Shown: positions 8,701 to 17,048, counted from the stretch's first letter. The stretch: 64,000 nt of DNA from Marinilabilia salmonicolor (GCF_003003035.1 NZ_PVTS01000001.1:248001-312000); one strand, 5' to 3'. A program made the numbers and translations. Notes: a model not told the origin generated them from the sequence alone.

Positions 8701-8952
8701 AGCAGCATAAATTTAATAAAAGGTTAATAATATTCGTTAAAAAAGGGTTGAACGTAAAATTAGTAAATCCCTGAAAAGATACAAGTAATGGACGAAAAAT
8801 TCTAATGGCAAAATGTTAATTATTGAATTTTTGTGAGAGGTGTGGTTAAATATAAGTCAATGGTTTTTCTAATCCCTGATTTTCCAAAAGGTTTTAGCCT
8901 GCTTTAATGACTGCGTCGATCTTCGATTCTTGAATTATTAAAATGACAGGCA

Positions 8953-9130
8953 CTACTTAATGCCTGTCCATAAACTAAGCAAAATTTGTTTTTAGTACTG
9001 TTTCTGGTCAGAAAGTGCCAATTGCTAGACTTGCGAAGCTGCCAAAAACGGAGTTTACTAATCGTAAATGAGTATTTTGGCGGCAAGCGTAACGACGCAA
9101 GTGGTACTTTATGGACAGAAACTACTTAAT
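8953..9130. mobile_element. MITE-like element copy 1 with target-site duplication
   Basis: The inverted terminal repeats CTGTCCATAAA (8964-8974) and TTTATGGACAG (9108-9118) are perfect over 11 bp. The direct repeat CTACTTAAT flanks the element (8953-8961 and 9122-9130; one extra matching A on each side). The 155-bp unit is about 95% identical to the copy at 22665-22819 and contains internal inverted repeats, so it could fold into a long hairpin. A minus-strand open frame starting MPPKYSFTISKLRFW crosses both copies, but its extent depends on flanking DNA. It has no transposase and would need one supplied in trans. Confidence 0.8.
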
Positions 9131-9137
9131 CGAATCT

Positions 9138-9173
9138 GCAAGGAATACCGCGACTTCTTCAATTATTCCTTGC
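9138..9173. repeat. Hairpin upstream of the DUF190 gene
   Basis: GCAAGGAATA (9138-9147) and TATTCCTTGC (9164-9173) are perfect inverted repeats with a 16-base loop, and pairing extends imperfectly outward. No T-run follows, so this is not a standard terminator. Confidence 0.45.
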
Positions 9174-9295
9174 GGAATTTGGTTAATCCCCGATACAAGG
9201 TTGAAATCACTGAAATGTATTCATTGGTAAAAGTTAAATTGAAATTGTCGAAATACATCAGTAAATTGATTATCTGTTTTATCAAATGATGTACT

Positions 9296-9646
9296 ATGAA
9301 CCTTTCCGGTAGGGTCAAGAAGCTGGTTATTATTGTCGGTGAATCTGACAAAGTATATCAGCGCCCTCTTTTTGAGGCTGTTATTTATGCTGCAAAGAAA
9401 TATAAAATGTCTGGTGTAACGGTAACCCGTGGTGTGTTGTCGTACGGAGAAAAAAGCCTTTTACACAGCAGCAAAATTTTTGCTCTTTCAGAAGATAAAC
9501 CAATGATAATAACGTTGGTAGATGTGGAGGACCGCTTGAAAGATTTTGCTTTGATTATTAATCGTCTGCTGGACAAAGCCGGAGCGGGAGGTCTTATTAC
9601 TTTAGAAGATGTGGAAGTACTCAGGTATGGCGAACATTATGATTGA
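9296..9646 (+). CDS. DUF190 family protein
   Basis: This 116-residue small cytosolic protein contains VYQRPLFEAVIYAAKKYKMS, GVTVTRGVLSYGEK and the C-terminal pattern GGLITLEDVEVLRYG. These are the signature blocks of DUF190, a PII-like ferredoxin-fold family often encoded beside crcB fluoride channels. No crcB neighbour is present here: the gene stands alone on the plus strand and its 3' end overlaps by ten bases the end of the opposing GGGP synthase gene. Function is unknown; ligand sensing is only an analogy to PII. Confidence 0.85.
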   Translation: MNLSGRVKKLVIIVGESDKVYQRPLFEAVIYAAKKYKMSGVTVTRGVLSYGEKSLLHSSKIFALSEDKPMIITLVDVEDRLKDFALIINRLLDKAGAGGLITLEDVEVLRYGEHYD

Positions 9647-10371
9647 GCCGTGATTTCTGTAAACTGCTTCAATAATGTCGGATCTTTTTCCAGAACATTT
9701 CCCACAACAACGATGTCTGCTCCTGCAGAGAATGCTGCTTTAAGTTTTTCTGGAGTGTTAATGCCGCCTCCAATCATCAATGGTGATTGCAGGTGTTCTT
9801 TTACCCGGCGGATCATGTCAGCAGAAATTGCATTCTTTGCTCCGCTACCGGCATCCATATAAATCATTCTTAAACCCAGCATTTCCCCGGCCATGGCGGT
9901 GGCAACGGCAATGTCGTTTTTCTCTGCCGGAATGGGGCGGGTCTGACTGATGTATTCAACAGAGGTAGGACTGCCCCCGTCTATAAGCATGTAACCGGTT
10001 GGGATGGTCTCCAGCCTGTTTTGGCGAATGGCCGGGGCTGCTGTTACATGAGCCCCGATTAACAGCTCCGCATTGCGTCCCGATATCATTGATAGAAAGA
10101 GCAATGCATCGGCTTTGTAAGATACCTGGGAGGGATGTCCGGGATATAAAACGACCGGGACATCTGTATGCTGTTTCAGATACTCTACCACCGGATCTAC
10201 CGGTTGAGTTGTCAGACTTCCCCCAACCAGAATCAGCTCCGGATGATAAATGTTAATCAGGTGTGTTTGTTTTTCAAGGTCTTTGTCCCGGCACTTGTCG
10301 GGGTCAATCAATAGGGCCAGCATTTTGTGGTGCCGGTTTGTATTTTGGAGTATATGTGAATAGATGCTCAA
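9637..10371 (-). CDS. Geranylgeranylglyceryl phosphate synthase family protein (bacterial group)
   Basis: This TIM-barrel prenyltransferase joins the C1 hydroxyl of glycerol-1-phosphate to a polyprenyl diphosphate. Recognisable stretches are LALLIDPDK, VVLYPGHPSQ, MIYMDAGSGAKNA, LMIGGGINTPEK and VVVGN. The frame is open to 10425, but the TTG there lies inside the predicted -7 box. A TTG at 10371 (giving MSIYSHILQN, preceded by CAGG) gives the usual N-terminal helix and is chosen; an ATG at 10323 would remove that helix. The product length would be 244 residues. Chain length and final lipid in bacteria of this phylum are not settled. The 3' end overlaps the DUF190 gene. Confidence 0.82.
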   Translation of the reverse strand: MSIYSHILQNTNRHHKMLALLIDPDKCRDKDLEKQTHLINIYHPELILVGGSLTTQPVDPVVEYLKQHTDVPVVLYPGHPSQVSYKADALLFLSMISGRNAELLIGAHVTAAPAIRQNRLETIPTGYMLIDGGSPTSVEYISQTRPIPAEKNDIAVATAMAGEMLGLRMIYMDAGSGAKNAISADMIRRVKEHLQSPLMIGGGINTPEKLKAAFSAGADIVVVGNVLEKDPTLLKQFTEITAQS

Positions 10372-10414
10372 TGTTACCTGTAATAATATGATTAATGCTT
10401 TACTCTGGTTGTAG

Positions 10415-10422
10415 CAAATATA
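10415..10422 (-). promoter_or_regulatory. Predicted -7 box (TATATTTG) of the GGGP synthase gene
   Basis: The minus-strand sequence TATATTTG matches TAnnTTTG exactly. Transcription would start near 10408, which places the TTG at 10371 inside the transcript and rules out the upstream TTG at 10425. Confidence 0.55.
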
Positions 10423-10428
10423 CAATAG

Positions 10429-10451
10429 TTCCTGAAAAAGCAGGAACTTTT
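10429..10451. terminator. Hairpin downstream of the PPTase gene
   Basis: GTTCCTG and CAGGAAC form a stem around a 6-base loop, extended by flanking A-T pairs, about 30 bases past the end of the minus-strand PPTase gene. The T-tract after the hairpin is weak on the minus strand and better on the plus strand, so the direction of termination is uncertain. Confidence 0.45.
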
Positions 10452-10481
10452 AAGCGACTCTAACCTGTCTTAATATGCCGT

Positions 10482-11126
10482 TTAAAGAGTCCAGGCCAGG
10501 TAAAAATCCTGGTGAATGAAGTATTGTAAGTTTAACACTTCAGGTGGTTGCGCTCTGTGAGCTACCCTGGCAAGGAAAATTCCACTATCGTCTTCGGGCG
10601 TGAAAGGTTGGGAAATGATTTGTTCTTTGAAGATGAGTCCCGGAATTCCACATTGTTTGAAAACTGCTTCTTTCAGGCACCAAATTAGGCCCAGTTGCCG
10701 TTCTTTCAGAACAGAATTATTGGATAAAAACGCTTTCTCTTCAGGGTGCAGAAAGCGATTCATAACTTTTTCAATCCTTGACGATGGGTATTCGATGTCC
10801 ACTCCCGGAATCTTGTCTTTGGAAACTGAGATTGCTGCATACCCTTTCGTGTGGGATATGCTTATTTTGTCATTGCAATCAACCAGAAAAGGCTGTCCGT
10901 TATCTTTGTAACGCGCTGCGGGGTAGTGACCTGTAACCAGATGGATGAGAATTCTGGATGCCAGCCACTCCAGCCGGCGTGCGGGAAAACTCAGTCGCGA
11001 CAGAAATATCTTTTCTTCATCCTTAAGGGGAGGCAGTATTTTAATTAGTTCTTCCTCTGTCTCGCTGATTTTCCATACCACTGTCAGAGGCGTTGAACCT
11101 TCTTGCTTCTTAAACAAAACCGGCAT
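10482..11126 (-). CDS. 4'-phosphopantetheinyl transferase family protein
   Basis: This 214-residue enzyme transfers the phosphopantetheine arm of CoA to a carrier-protein serine, activating acyl or peptidyl carrier proteins. The Mg-binding GVDIEYPSSRIEKV block and the WCLKEAVFK motif are both present, in the Sfp/AcpT two-lobe layout. It lies seven bases after gldD at the end of the minus-strand ssb-gldE-gldD unit, an arrangement commonly seen in Bacteroidota. Whether it serves fatty-acid ACP or a secondary carrier cannot be told from sequence. Confidence 0.88.
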   Translation of the reverse strand: MPVLFKKQEGSTPLTVVWKISETEEELIKILPPLKDEEKIFLSRLSFPARRLEWLASRILIHLVTGHYPAARYKDNGQPFLVDCNDKISISHTKGYAAISVSKDKIPGVDIEYPSSRIEKVMNRFLHPEEKAFLSNNSVLKERQLGLIWCLKEAVFKQCGIPGLIFKEQIISQPFTPEDDSGIFLARVAHRAQPPEVLNLQYFIHQDFYLAWTL

Positions 11127-11133
11127 ACTGCAA

Positions 11134-11715
11134 CTATTTCCAGGTAAGTGTTTCCATCAGGTGAATAATGTCCTGCTTTACAAATTCGAGTACCGGGGCA
11201 ATGGAGTCCTTGTTGGGGACTGTGTTGAAATATAGAGACCCACGCAGGAAATGGCGGGTGCTGTCGGTGACAAAAAACTGAGCCGGAGAGGCCGTATTAC
11301 CTTCTATTTCATACAGTATGCCATAGACTTGTTTTTCAGGAGATTCAAAGAGTTGCTCTTTTATGGCATCAGCCTTAATGGTGTGTTTAAAAGCCAACTC
11401 CCGGTTGTCCTCAAGTAATTGATAAAGATTGCCTTCAACCGCTTTGTAGCTGATGTGTAATTTGGCATCAAACCGGGGAAAGTCAAGATTTACCCAGAAG
11501 GGCTCCTGTGTGCCGGTTTTGTCGGGTTTTAAACGGGCATATTCCGGAAACTCAAACGCATAGGGCAGTGTGGTGTCTGCTTTTTGATATGACTTTTCCG
11601 GCAGGGTTATTCTGAAATATCCCCTTGGTTTAGGAGCATAGTTGTTGCTACACGAAAAGAACAGTATTGCGAATAGAAGAAGTGAAAAACGTTGTATCAG
11701 TAGTCTTTGTGTCAT
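11134..11715 (-). CDS. gldD: Gliding motility lipoprotein GldD
   Basis: This 193-residue lipoprotein has the signal sequence ending LLFAILFFSC and then the GldD hallmark PKPRGYFRITLP followed by a YAFEFPEYA block. GldD is essential for gliding in Flavobacterium and is kept in many non-gliding Bacteroidota, where its biochemical role is unknown. Its ATG overlaps the gldE stop by four bases, indicating translational coupling. The order ssb-gldE-gldD-PPTase matches the conserved block in the phylum. Confidence 0.93.
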   Translation of the reverse strand: MTQRLLIQRFSLLLFAILFFSCSNNYAPKPRGYFRITLPEKSYQKADTTLPYAFEFPEYARLKPDKTGTQEPFWVNLDFPRFDAKLHISYKAVEGNLYQLLEDNRELAFKHTIKADAIKEQLFESPEKQVYGILYEIEGNTASPAQFFVTDSTRHFLRGSLYFNTVPNKDSIAPVLEFVKQDIIHLMETLTWK

Positions 11716-13040
11716 AAAACCTGCCTTTTTGTAAATTTTATTTTCTTTATCCGCCGTTTGTCTGCTGCAAGTATGGTAAACTTGTATGGACCAATTTCTA
11801 TAATTTCATGCTTTTCGGGGATAACCCCTTTCACTTCCAGCAATAACCCTGCAAGGGTCTCTGCTTCTCCTTTATAATCGTCGAATATTGACTCGTCGGT
11901 CTCTGTGATTTTTGCAAAATCCTTCAGCATGGTTTTGCCCTCAAAAGCTAGTGATCCGTCAGGCTGAACGGAGAAAAAATCTTCTTCCTCATCCAGTTCG
12001 TCACTGATCTCTCCCACAATCTCTTCAAGGATGTCCTCCAATGTTACAATTCCGGAAGTACCACCATATTCATCCACCACAATGGCCATATGTATTTTAT
12101 TGGTCTGAAACTCAGTCAGCAGATCATTGATTCTCTTTGTTTCCGGAACATAAAAAGCGGGCCGAATCAGGTTTTGCCATCTGAATGTATTGTCTTTTCC
12201 CAGGTGAGGCAGCAGGTCTTTTACATAGAGGATCCCTTTCACGTTGTCGGGGGTTTCCTCAAAAACCGGAATCCTTGAGTAGCCTGACTCCACGATGACC
12301 GACAATACTTTGTTGAAATCACTTTTGATGTCTATATCTGTTACATCTACTCTGGAGGTCATAATCTCTCCCGCGTTGATGTTTCCGAAAGTTACAATGC
12401 TTTTGAGAATTTCTTTCTCTTCAAAGACTTCATCCCCTGTAAGATCCAGCGCATCGGATAAATCATCCAGTGAGAGATTTCGTGCTCGTTGTGCAGCCTT
12501 ATTTCTTACGTACTCCGAAGATTTTACCAAAAGGATGCTGAGTGGCTTCAGCAGATTGGTCGCGGTTTTTAAAGGAAATGCGACACGCAGGGCAAATCGG
12601 GCAGGTGATTGTCCTGCAAAAACTTTTGGCAATATCTCTCCGAAGAACAGGATGATGGCTGTGATGATGATTACATCAAATATGAACTTCAGCGTGGTGC
12701 TGTCTCCAAAAGATATTAACCCCGAGGAGATAAAGGCTGCCAATATTACAATGCCAACGTTGATGAAGTTGTTGACAATGAGTATGGTGGCCAGTAATAG
12801 TTCCGGGTTTTCCAGATGTTTGATGACCTGCTTGCTTCGGGAGGTGTTATTTACCTTCAGATGATCGATGTCATCGGGTTTGAGTGAGAAAAATGCAACC
12901 TCAGAGCCTGAAACAAGCGCCGATCCTGCCAGTAAAAAGATGGTCGCAAGAATGGCCACCCCCATACTTGTGGTGAATGGTTGTAGCGATACATCAAAAG
13001 CCATTAGAAGAAATCCCGACAGAAGAGGTTCCGTTTCCAA
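11712..13040 (-). CDS. gldE: Gliding motility-associated protein GldE (CNNM/CBS membrane protein)
   Basis: This 442-residue protein has an N-terminal DUF21/CNNM membrane domain (about 20-200), two CBS domains (about 210-330, including VKGILYVKDLLPHLG and VDEYGGTSGIVTLEDILEE) and a C-terminal CorC_HlyC domain. The family resembles magnesium or cobalt transport-associated proteins. A TTG at 13040 gives METEPLLSGFLL, which fits the usual GldE start (MDPEPP-like), and is preferred over the internal ATG at 13004. It begins 26 bases after ssb and overlaps gldD by four bases. Confidence 0.9.
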   Translation of the reverse strand: METEPLLSGFLLMAFDVSLQPFTTSMGVAILATIFLLAGSALVSGSEVAFFSLKPDDIDHLKVNNTSRSKQVIKHLENPELLLATILIVNNFINVGIVILAAFISSGLISFGDSTTLKFIFDVIIITAIILFFGEILPKVFAGQSPARFALRVAFPLKTATNLLKPLSILLVKSSEYVRNKAAQRARNLSLDDLSDALDLTGDEVFEEKEILKSIVTFGNINAGEIMTSRVDVTDIDIKSDFNKVLSVIVESGYSRIPVFEETPDNVKGILYVKDLLPHLGKDNTFRWQNLIRPAFYVPETKRINDLLTEFQTNKIHMAIVVDEYGGTSGIVTLEDILEEIVGEISDELDEEEDFFSVQPDGSLAFEGKTMLKDFAKITETDESIFDDYKGEAETLAGLLLEVKGVIPEKHEIIEIGPYKFTILAADKRRIKKIKFTKRQVL

Positions 13041-13066
13041 GGATGTAATTGTTTTTTTGTTGTTTA

Positions 13067-13558
13067 TTAAAATGGAAGATCGTCTTCCTGTTCATTGCTG
13101 TCGTCTCCGGCACTGAAACCTTCATTTCCGGATGACTGATTTTGTGGGGCCATGCTCTGACCTGAATCCGGAGTCGGTTGTGCTCCTGAATTGCCACTGT
13201 ATGAATTGTCATCAACGGCGGGATTGTCCGATTTTCGACCCAGTAACTTTACTGTGTCGGCGATTACTTCCGTAACGTACTTGGTTACTCCGTCCTGTTC
13301 GTACGACCGGGTGCGAAGCTTGCCTTCCACATACAGTTGTGTGCCTTTTTTGATATATGATTCTGCAACTTTAACAAGACCACGACGTACGGTAACATTA
13401 TGCCAGTCTGTCCGTTCCGGAATTTGCCGACCGTCACGTGTGGTAAACCCCCTTTCGGTGGTTGCCAGGGTAAAATTGGCTACTCCTTCATTGTTGTCAA
13501 AATATCTTACATCAGGGTCTTTCCCTACGTTGCCTACTAAAATTACCTTATTTATCAT
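13067..13558 (-). CDS. ssb: Single-stranded DNA-binding protein
   Basis: This 163-residue protein has an OB fold at about 1-105 (MINKVILVGNVGKDPDVR, then VEGKLRTRSYEQDG). A Gln/Ser/Asn-rich linker leads to the acidic tail EQEDDLPF, which recruits replication and repair partners. It binds and protects single-stranded DNA as a tetramer. It is the first gene of the ssb-gldE-gldD-PPTase unit. The upstream 150 bases before mutY hold no gene; a TACTTTA stretch there is a weak -7 candidate. Confidence 0.95.
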   Translation of the reverse strand: MINKVILVGNVGKDPDVRYFDNNEGVANFTLATTERGFTTRDGRQIPERTDWHNVTVRRGLVKVAESYIKKGTQLYVEGKLRTRSYEQDGVTKYVTEVIADTVKLLGRKSDNPAVDDNSYSGNSGAQPTPDSGQSMAPQNQSSGNEGFSAGDDSNEQEDDLPF

Positions 13559-13711
13559 TGTTTTCAGGTTTTGGATTTTAAAAAGCTAAAGTACTAAACT
13601 TTTGGCTGCATTTCATTATTTTTTCAGGATTTTTGATTTGTTTCCATTGGTCAGAAACTGCTGTATCTGTTGTCTGTGTTGGTTGTGAAGGGTGCTGTCG
13701 TACTTTTTATT

Positions 13712-14785
13712 TTAAGGAAGAAGTTTGCTAAGGTTTTCAGCGATAAGCTGTGGGAATGGAATTTCTTTGATTTGGGTGATAGGAATGGATTGAAAAGAGG
13801 TTTCATCCGTCCATCTGCTTAAAAATTCCTCAGTAGTTATTTCCACTCTGTAGAAACTGGTATGTAATTCCTGATGAGTGAGCAGGTGCCTCTTTTCCAA
13901 TAACTTCTTGATGCCTGAAAACCCGGTGTTTTTGTTTTTTAGTTCTTTTTCAATATCATTCGAAGATGCCGGTCCGGGAGTTTCAATCAGCGGGAACTGA
14001 TAAAGTCCTTTCCAGATATCCTGCCCTGTTCTCTTATTTATAATGATGTGTTGATTCTTTATTATTATAAGGTAGTGCAGATATCTTTTTTTTCTGGTTA
14101 TTCGCTTTGTTTTTACAGGAAAACGATTTTGTGTTCCTGTGGCAAAAGCATCGCATGTTTCATTTACCGGACATTGCTCACAAAGCGGTTTTGCCGGTTT
14201 GCATATCAAAGCACCCAGCTCCATGATGGCCTGGTTGTGACCGGCAGGGTCTTTTTTATCCAGAAAGTCATCGGCAACTTTTGAGAAATGTTTCCGGCCT
14301 GCTGTGGAATCAATGGGTAAACCTGTGGCAAAGTAGCGCGACAGAACTCTGTAAACATTTCCGTCAACTACTGCATGCGGTAAGTTATATGCAAAAGATG
14401 CTATTGCAGCGGCAGTATAAGGACCAATTCCTTTTAAGTTCTTGATTTTTTTGTATGTTTGTGGCATCTTACCATTGTGTTCGTTGACAATGGTTTGAGC
14501 TGCCTGATGCAGGTTGCGGGCTCTCGAATAATACCCGAGGCCCTGCCAGAGTTGCATTAAGCGGGTTTCGGATGCTTGCGCCAATGCAGTTACATCCGGA
14601 AAAGCTTCAATAAACCTTTGGTAATAAGCCAGCCCCTGATCCACCCGCGTTTGTTGCAGAATGACTTCTGAAATCCATATTTTATAGGGATCTTTGGTGT
14701 CACGCCAGGGTAGTCTGCGACCATGCTCGATATACCATTCTCTGATTTGTTCGGGGAAATTGGTCATTATTAAAATTTTATGCAA
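13712..14785 (-). CDS. mutY: A/G-specific adenine glycosylase MutY
   Basis: This 357-residue DNA repair enzyme removes adenine mispaired with 8-oxoguanine. The catalytic region is SEVILQQTRV, the helix-hairpin-helix is LKGIGPYTAAAIASF, and the catalytic Asp is in AVVDGNVYRVLSR. The iron-sulfur loop has the C-x6-C-x2-C-x5-C spacing (ICKPAKPLCEQCPVNETC). The C-terminal NUDIX-like domain that recognises 8-oxoG follows (about 230-357). It diverges from the HU gene. Confidence 0.95.
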   Translation of the reverse strand: MHKILIMTNFPEQIREWYIEHGRRLPWRDTKDPYKIWISEVILQQTRVDQGLAYYQRFIEAFPDVTALAQASETRLMQLWQGLGYYSRARNLHQAAQTIVNEHNGKMPQTYKKIKNLKGIGPYTAAAIASFAYNLPHAVVDGNVYRVLSRYFATGLPIDSTAGRKHFSKVADDFLDKKDPAGHNQAIMELGALICKPAKPLCEQCPVNETCDAFATGTQNRFPVKTKRITRKKRYLHYLIIIKNQHIIINKRTGQDIWKGLYQFPLIETPGPASSNDIEKELKNKNTGFSGIKKLLEKRHLLTHQELHTSFYRVEITTEEFLSRWTDETSFQSIPITQIKEIPFPQLIAENLSKLLP

Positions 14786-14822
14786 AAATAGGGGTTTTGT
14801 TTTTTTTCTTATGGAATTCCTT

Positions 14823-14830
14823 TATCTTTG
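14823..14830 (+). promoter_or_regulatory. Predicted -7 box (TATCTTTG) of the HU gene
   Basis: This is an exact TAnnTTTG match 60 bases before the HU start codon. A TTTTG at 14795-14799 lies about 23 bases upstream, slightly longer than the usual 19-21 spacing. Confidence 0.6.
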
Positions 14831-14889
14831 CATTCTGAATTTCGAAAAAGATGTCTAATTAGTTGATAATTAAATAATTTTATAAAGAG

Positions 14890-15174
14890 ATGACAAAGGC
14901 TGATATTGTTAACGAAATTTCGAAGAATACAGGAATTGAGAAGGTTACGGTTCAGAAGACTGTTGAGGCCTTCATGGAAACAGTGAAAGGTAACCTGGTA
15001 AAGGGTAAAAATGTGTACCTAAGAGGTTTTGGTAGCTTCGTAGTGAAAAAACGTGCAGAAAAAACTGCCCGTAACATTTCCAGAAATACTACCATTATTA
15101 TTCCCGAGCATTTTATTCCTTCGTTCAAGCCATCTAAGAGCTTCGTTACGAAAGTGAAAAACAATGTTCAGTAA
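14890..15174 (+). CDS. HU/IHF family DNA-binding protein
   Basis: This 94-residue nucleoid protein begins MTKADIVNEISKNTGIEK, with GKNVYLRGFGSFVVKKRAEK and the ARNISRNTTIIIPEH arm that inserts into the minor groove. It bends and compacts DNA as a dimer. A 30-residue basic ribosome-associated protein gene follows 28 bases downstream and probably shares its transcript, which ends at a strong hairpin at 15317-15355. RNase G lies beyond that terminator. HU versus IHF-type specificity cannot be decided. Confidence 0.93.
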   Translation: MTKADIVNEISKNTGIEKVTVQKTVEAFMETVKGNLVKGKNVYLRGFGSFVVKKRAEKTARNISRNTTIIIPEHFIPSFKPSKSFVTKVKNNVQ

Positions 15175-15202
15175 AGATGTTTAACTGTTAAATTGAAAAG
15201 CT

Positions 15203-15295
15203 ATGCCAAGCGGAAAAAAAAGAAAAAGGCATAAGATGTCAACGCACAAAAGGAAGAAAAGATTACGGAAAAACCGTCATAAAAAGAGAAAGTAA
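15203..15295 (+). CDS. AURKAIP1/COX24-type small basic ribosomal protein (bS22/mS38-like)
   Basis: This 30-residue protein begins MPSGKKRKRHKM and ends NRHKKRK; almost two thirds of the residues are Lys, Arg or His. It matches the short Bacteroidota proteins carrying the AURKAIP1/COX24 domain, related to mitochondrial mS38 and mycobacterial bS22, which sit near the small-subunit decoding site. The position between HU and RNase G is, from memory, typical in the phylum. The start ATG lies 28 bases after the HU gene, and a terminator follows 21 bases after the stop. Ribosome association is by family analogy. Confidence 0.82.
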   Translation: MPSGKKRKRHKMSTHKRKKRLRKNRHKKRK

Positions 15296-15316
15296 TCTTT
15301 TGACCTCATAAGACTT

Positions 15317-15355
15317 AAAAGAACAAACTCCCCTTTTTGTGGTGTTTGTTCTTTT
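15317..15355 (+). terminator. Rho-independent terminator after the HU unit
   Basis: AAAAGAACAAAC and GTTTGTTCTTTT form a perfect 12-bp stem around a 15-base loop; the stem's 3' arm supplies the T-rich tract. It separates the HU/small-protein transcript from the RNase G gene. Confidence 0.85.
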
Positions 15356-15411
15356 GTTATAAGTATAAAATCGCTCTTTGAAATAATTTTTTATTTAACT
15401 TAATTCGTATT

Positions 15412-16962
15412 GTGAGTGCAGAACTATTTGTAGATGTAACTCCCAGCGAACTTGTTATTGCATTGCTTGAAGATAAACGTCTGGTTGAACTCAGACAGGA
15501 GCAGAGTAATATCAAATTTGCCGTTGGCGATATTTATCTGGGTAAAGTGAAAAAAATAATGCCCGGATTAAATGCCGCTTTTGTGGATGTAGGGTATGAG
15601 AAAGATGCTTTTTTGCATTATTTAGATCTGGGGCCTCAGTTTCAGAGTCTTAATAAATACCTCAAACTCGCCAAAACCAAAAAAGGGAGTGTTTCATTGC
15701 ACAAGTTCAAACCGGAAAACGATATTAATAAGAACGGGACTATTTCAGATGTGTTAACCGGTGGACAGGAAGTCCTTGTCCAGGTAGCCAAAGAACCTAT
15801 TTCTACCAAAGGCCCCAGGTTGACATCCGAAATTTCCATTGCTGGTCGAAATCTTATTCTCATTCCTTTCTCTGACCGAGTGTCGGTGAGTCAGAAAATT
15901 GATTCTCCAGAAGAACGAAGCCGTCTGAAACGTTTGTTGCTCAGTATTAAACCTAAAAACTATGGTGTCATTATCCGAACCGTGGCTGAAGGTAAAAAGG
16001 TAGCCGAACTTGACAAGGAGCTTCGTACCCTCGTTAAAAGATGGGAAGATTCTGTTGCCCGTGTACGTGACGTTAAAATCCCCGGACTTGTCCTGGGTGA
16101 AGTGGGACGTACTTCGGCTATTCTTAGAGATCTTCTTAATCCCTCATTTCAATCGGTATATATTAATGATGCCGAAATCTTCAGGGAAGTGAAAGAATAC
16201 GTTGAGTTGATTGCTCCCGGAAGAGAAAAAATTGTAAAACTTTACAGAGGTGATGCACCTTTGTTTGACCAGTTTGGAATTGAAAAGCAGGTGAAAGCCC
16301 TTTTTGGGAAAACTGTTTCCTTTAAGAGTGGCGCCTATCTTATTATTGAGCATACAGAAGCCCTGCATGTTATTGACGTAAACAGCGGTAACAGATCCCG
16401 GTCTTCATCTGATCAGGAAACCAACGCTGTGGAAGTTAATGTGTCTGCTGCTGAGGAGATTGCCCGGCAGCTTAGACTCCGAGACATGGGGGGTATTATT
16501 GTAGTTGATTTTATTGATATGCAAACGGCTGAACATCGTCAGCGCGTATTTGAGAAAATGAAAGAGGCCATGGACTCCGACAGGACAAAACACAACATCC
16601 TGCCACTGAGTAAATTTGGTCTGATGCAAATCACACGCCAACGCGTGAGGCCCGAAATGCATATTCAAACAGCTGAAAAATGTCCTGTGTGTAAAGGAAC
16701 GGGGGAAATTACTCCTTCTGTCCTGTTTGTTGATTCGTTAGACAATCAACTCCGGTTTGTAGTGCAAGAGCAAAAATTGAAGAATTTGACCTTGTGGGTT
16801 CATCCTTATATTTATGCCTATCTGAAAAAAGGTTTTCCCTCTCAGGTACTGAGATGGAAACTGGATTTAGGTTTTGGCATCAAGGTGAAACCCTCCGACT
16901 CTATTGCATTTTTAGAATTTAAGATTTTTGATCAAAATAATATAAAGGTCGATCTCAGCTGA
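15412..16962 (+). CDS. rng: Ribonuclease E/G family protein
   Basis: This 516-residue endoribonuclease acts in rRNA maturation and mRNA decay. An S1 RNA-binding domain lies at about 35-130, and the catalytic DNase I-like region carries metal ligands Asp322 (VIDVNSG) and Asp366 (IVVDFIDM). The Zn-link CPVCKGTG is at 424-431. It has the short RNase G layout without the RNase E scaffold tail. The start is GTG at 15412 (GTG AGT GCA GAA). The stop codon lies inside the terminator hairpin. Confidence 0.92.
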   Translation: MSAELFVDVTPSELVIALLEDKRLVELRQEQSNIKFAVGDIYLGKVKKIMPGLNAAFVDVGYEKDAFLHYLDLGPQFQSLNKYLKLAKTKKGSVSLHKFKPENDINKNGTISDVLTGGQEVLVQVAKEPISTKGPRLTSEISIAGRNLILIPFSDRVSVSQKIDSPEERSRLKRLLLSIKPKNYGVIIRTVAEGKKVAELDKELRTLVKRWEDSVARVRDVKIPGLVLGEVGRTSAILRDLLNPSFQSVYINDAEIFREVKEYVELIAPGREKIVKLYRGDAPLFDQFGIEKQVKALFGKTVSFKSGAYLIIEHTEALHVIDVNSGNRSRSSSDQETNAVEVNVSAAEEIARQLRLRDMGGIIVVDFIDMQTAEHRQRVFEKMKEAMDSDRTKHNILPLSKFGLMQITRQRVRPEMHIQTAEKCPVCKGTGEITPSVLFVDSLDNQLRFVVQEQKLKNLTLWVHPYIYAYLKKGFPSQVLRWKLDLGFGIKVKPSDSIAFLEFKIFDQNNIKVDLS

Positions 16963-16976
16963 GATCGACCTTTTTT
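16944..16976 (+). terminator. Rho-independent terminator of the RNase G gene
   Basis: AAAGGTCGATCTC pairs perfectly with GAGATCGACCTTT across the tetraloop AGCT and is followed by a T-run. The RNase G stop codon (16960-16962) is embedded in the hairpin. Confidence 0.92.
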
Positions 16977-17048
16977 GTTTTCAGAGCATTTCTTCCTTAT
17001 ATTTAAGCATTGTGTATCGCTTAATGATTTCCTCTAAATTCTGATCGT

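Larger units (their letters stand above)
8701..9295. other. 595-bp non-coding region between EF-G paralogue and DUF190 gene
   Basis: This region holds the divergent upstream sequences of the two flanking genes, one copy of the MITE-like element (8962-9121) and a 10-bp-stem hairpin at 9138-9173. Short open frames here do not resemble genes. A TATCTTTT stretch on the minus strand, roughly 80 bases from the EF-G-like start, is a weak promoter candidate. Confidence 0.6.

Noticed and set aside
8904-9086. Minus-strand 60-codon frame starting MPPKYSFTISKLRFW, with a sister at 22599-22787
   Set aside because: The shared part lies wholly inside the MITE-like repeat and the C-terminal parts differ because they run into flanking DNA. 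The similarity follows from the repeat and not from a conserved protein.
13636-13652. GTTTCCATTGGTCAG between ssb and mutY resembling the leader-element 3' block
   Set aside because: Only about ten bases match, and the other blocks and a following start codon are missing.
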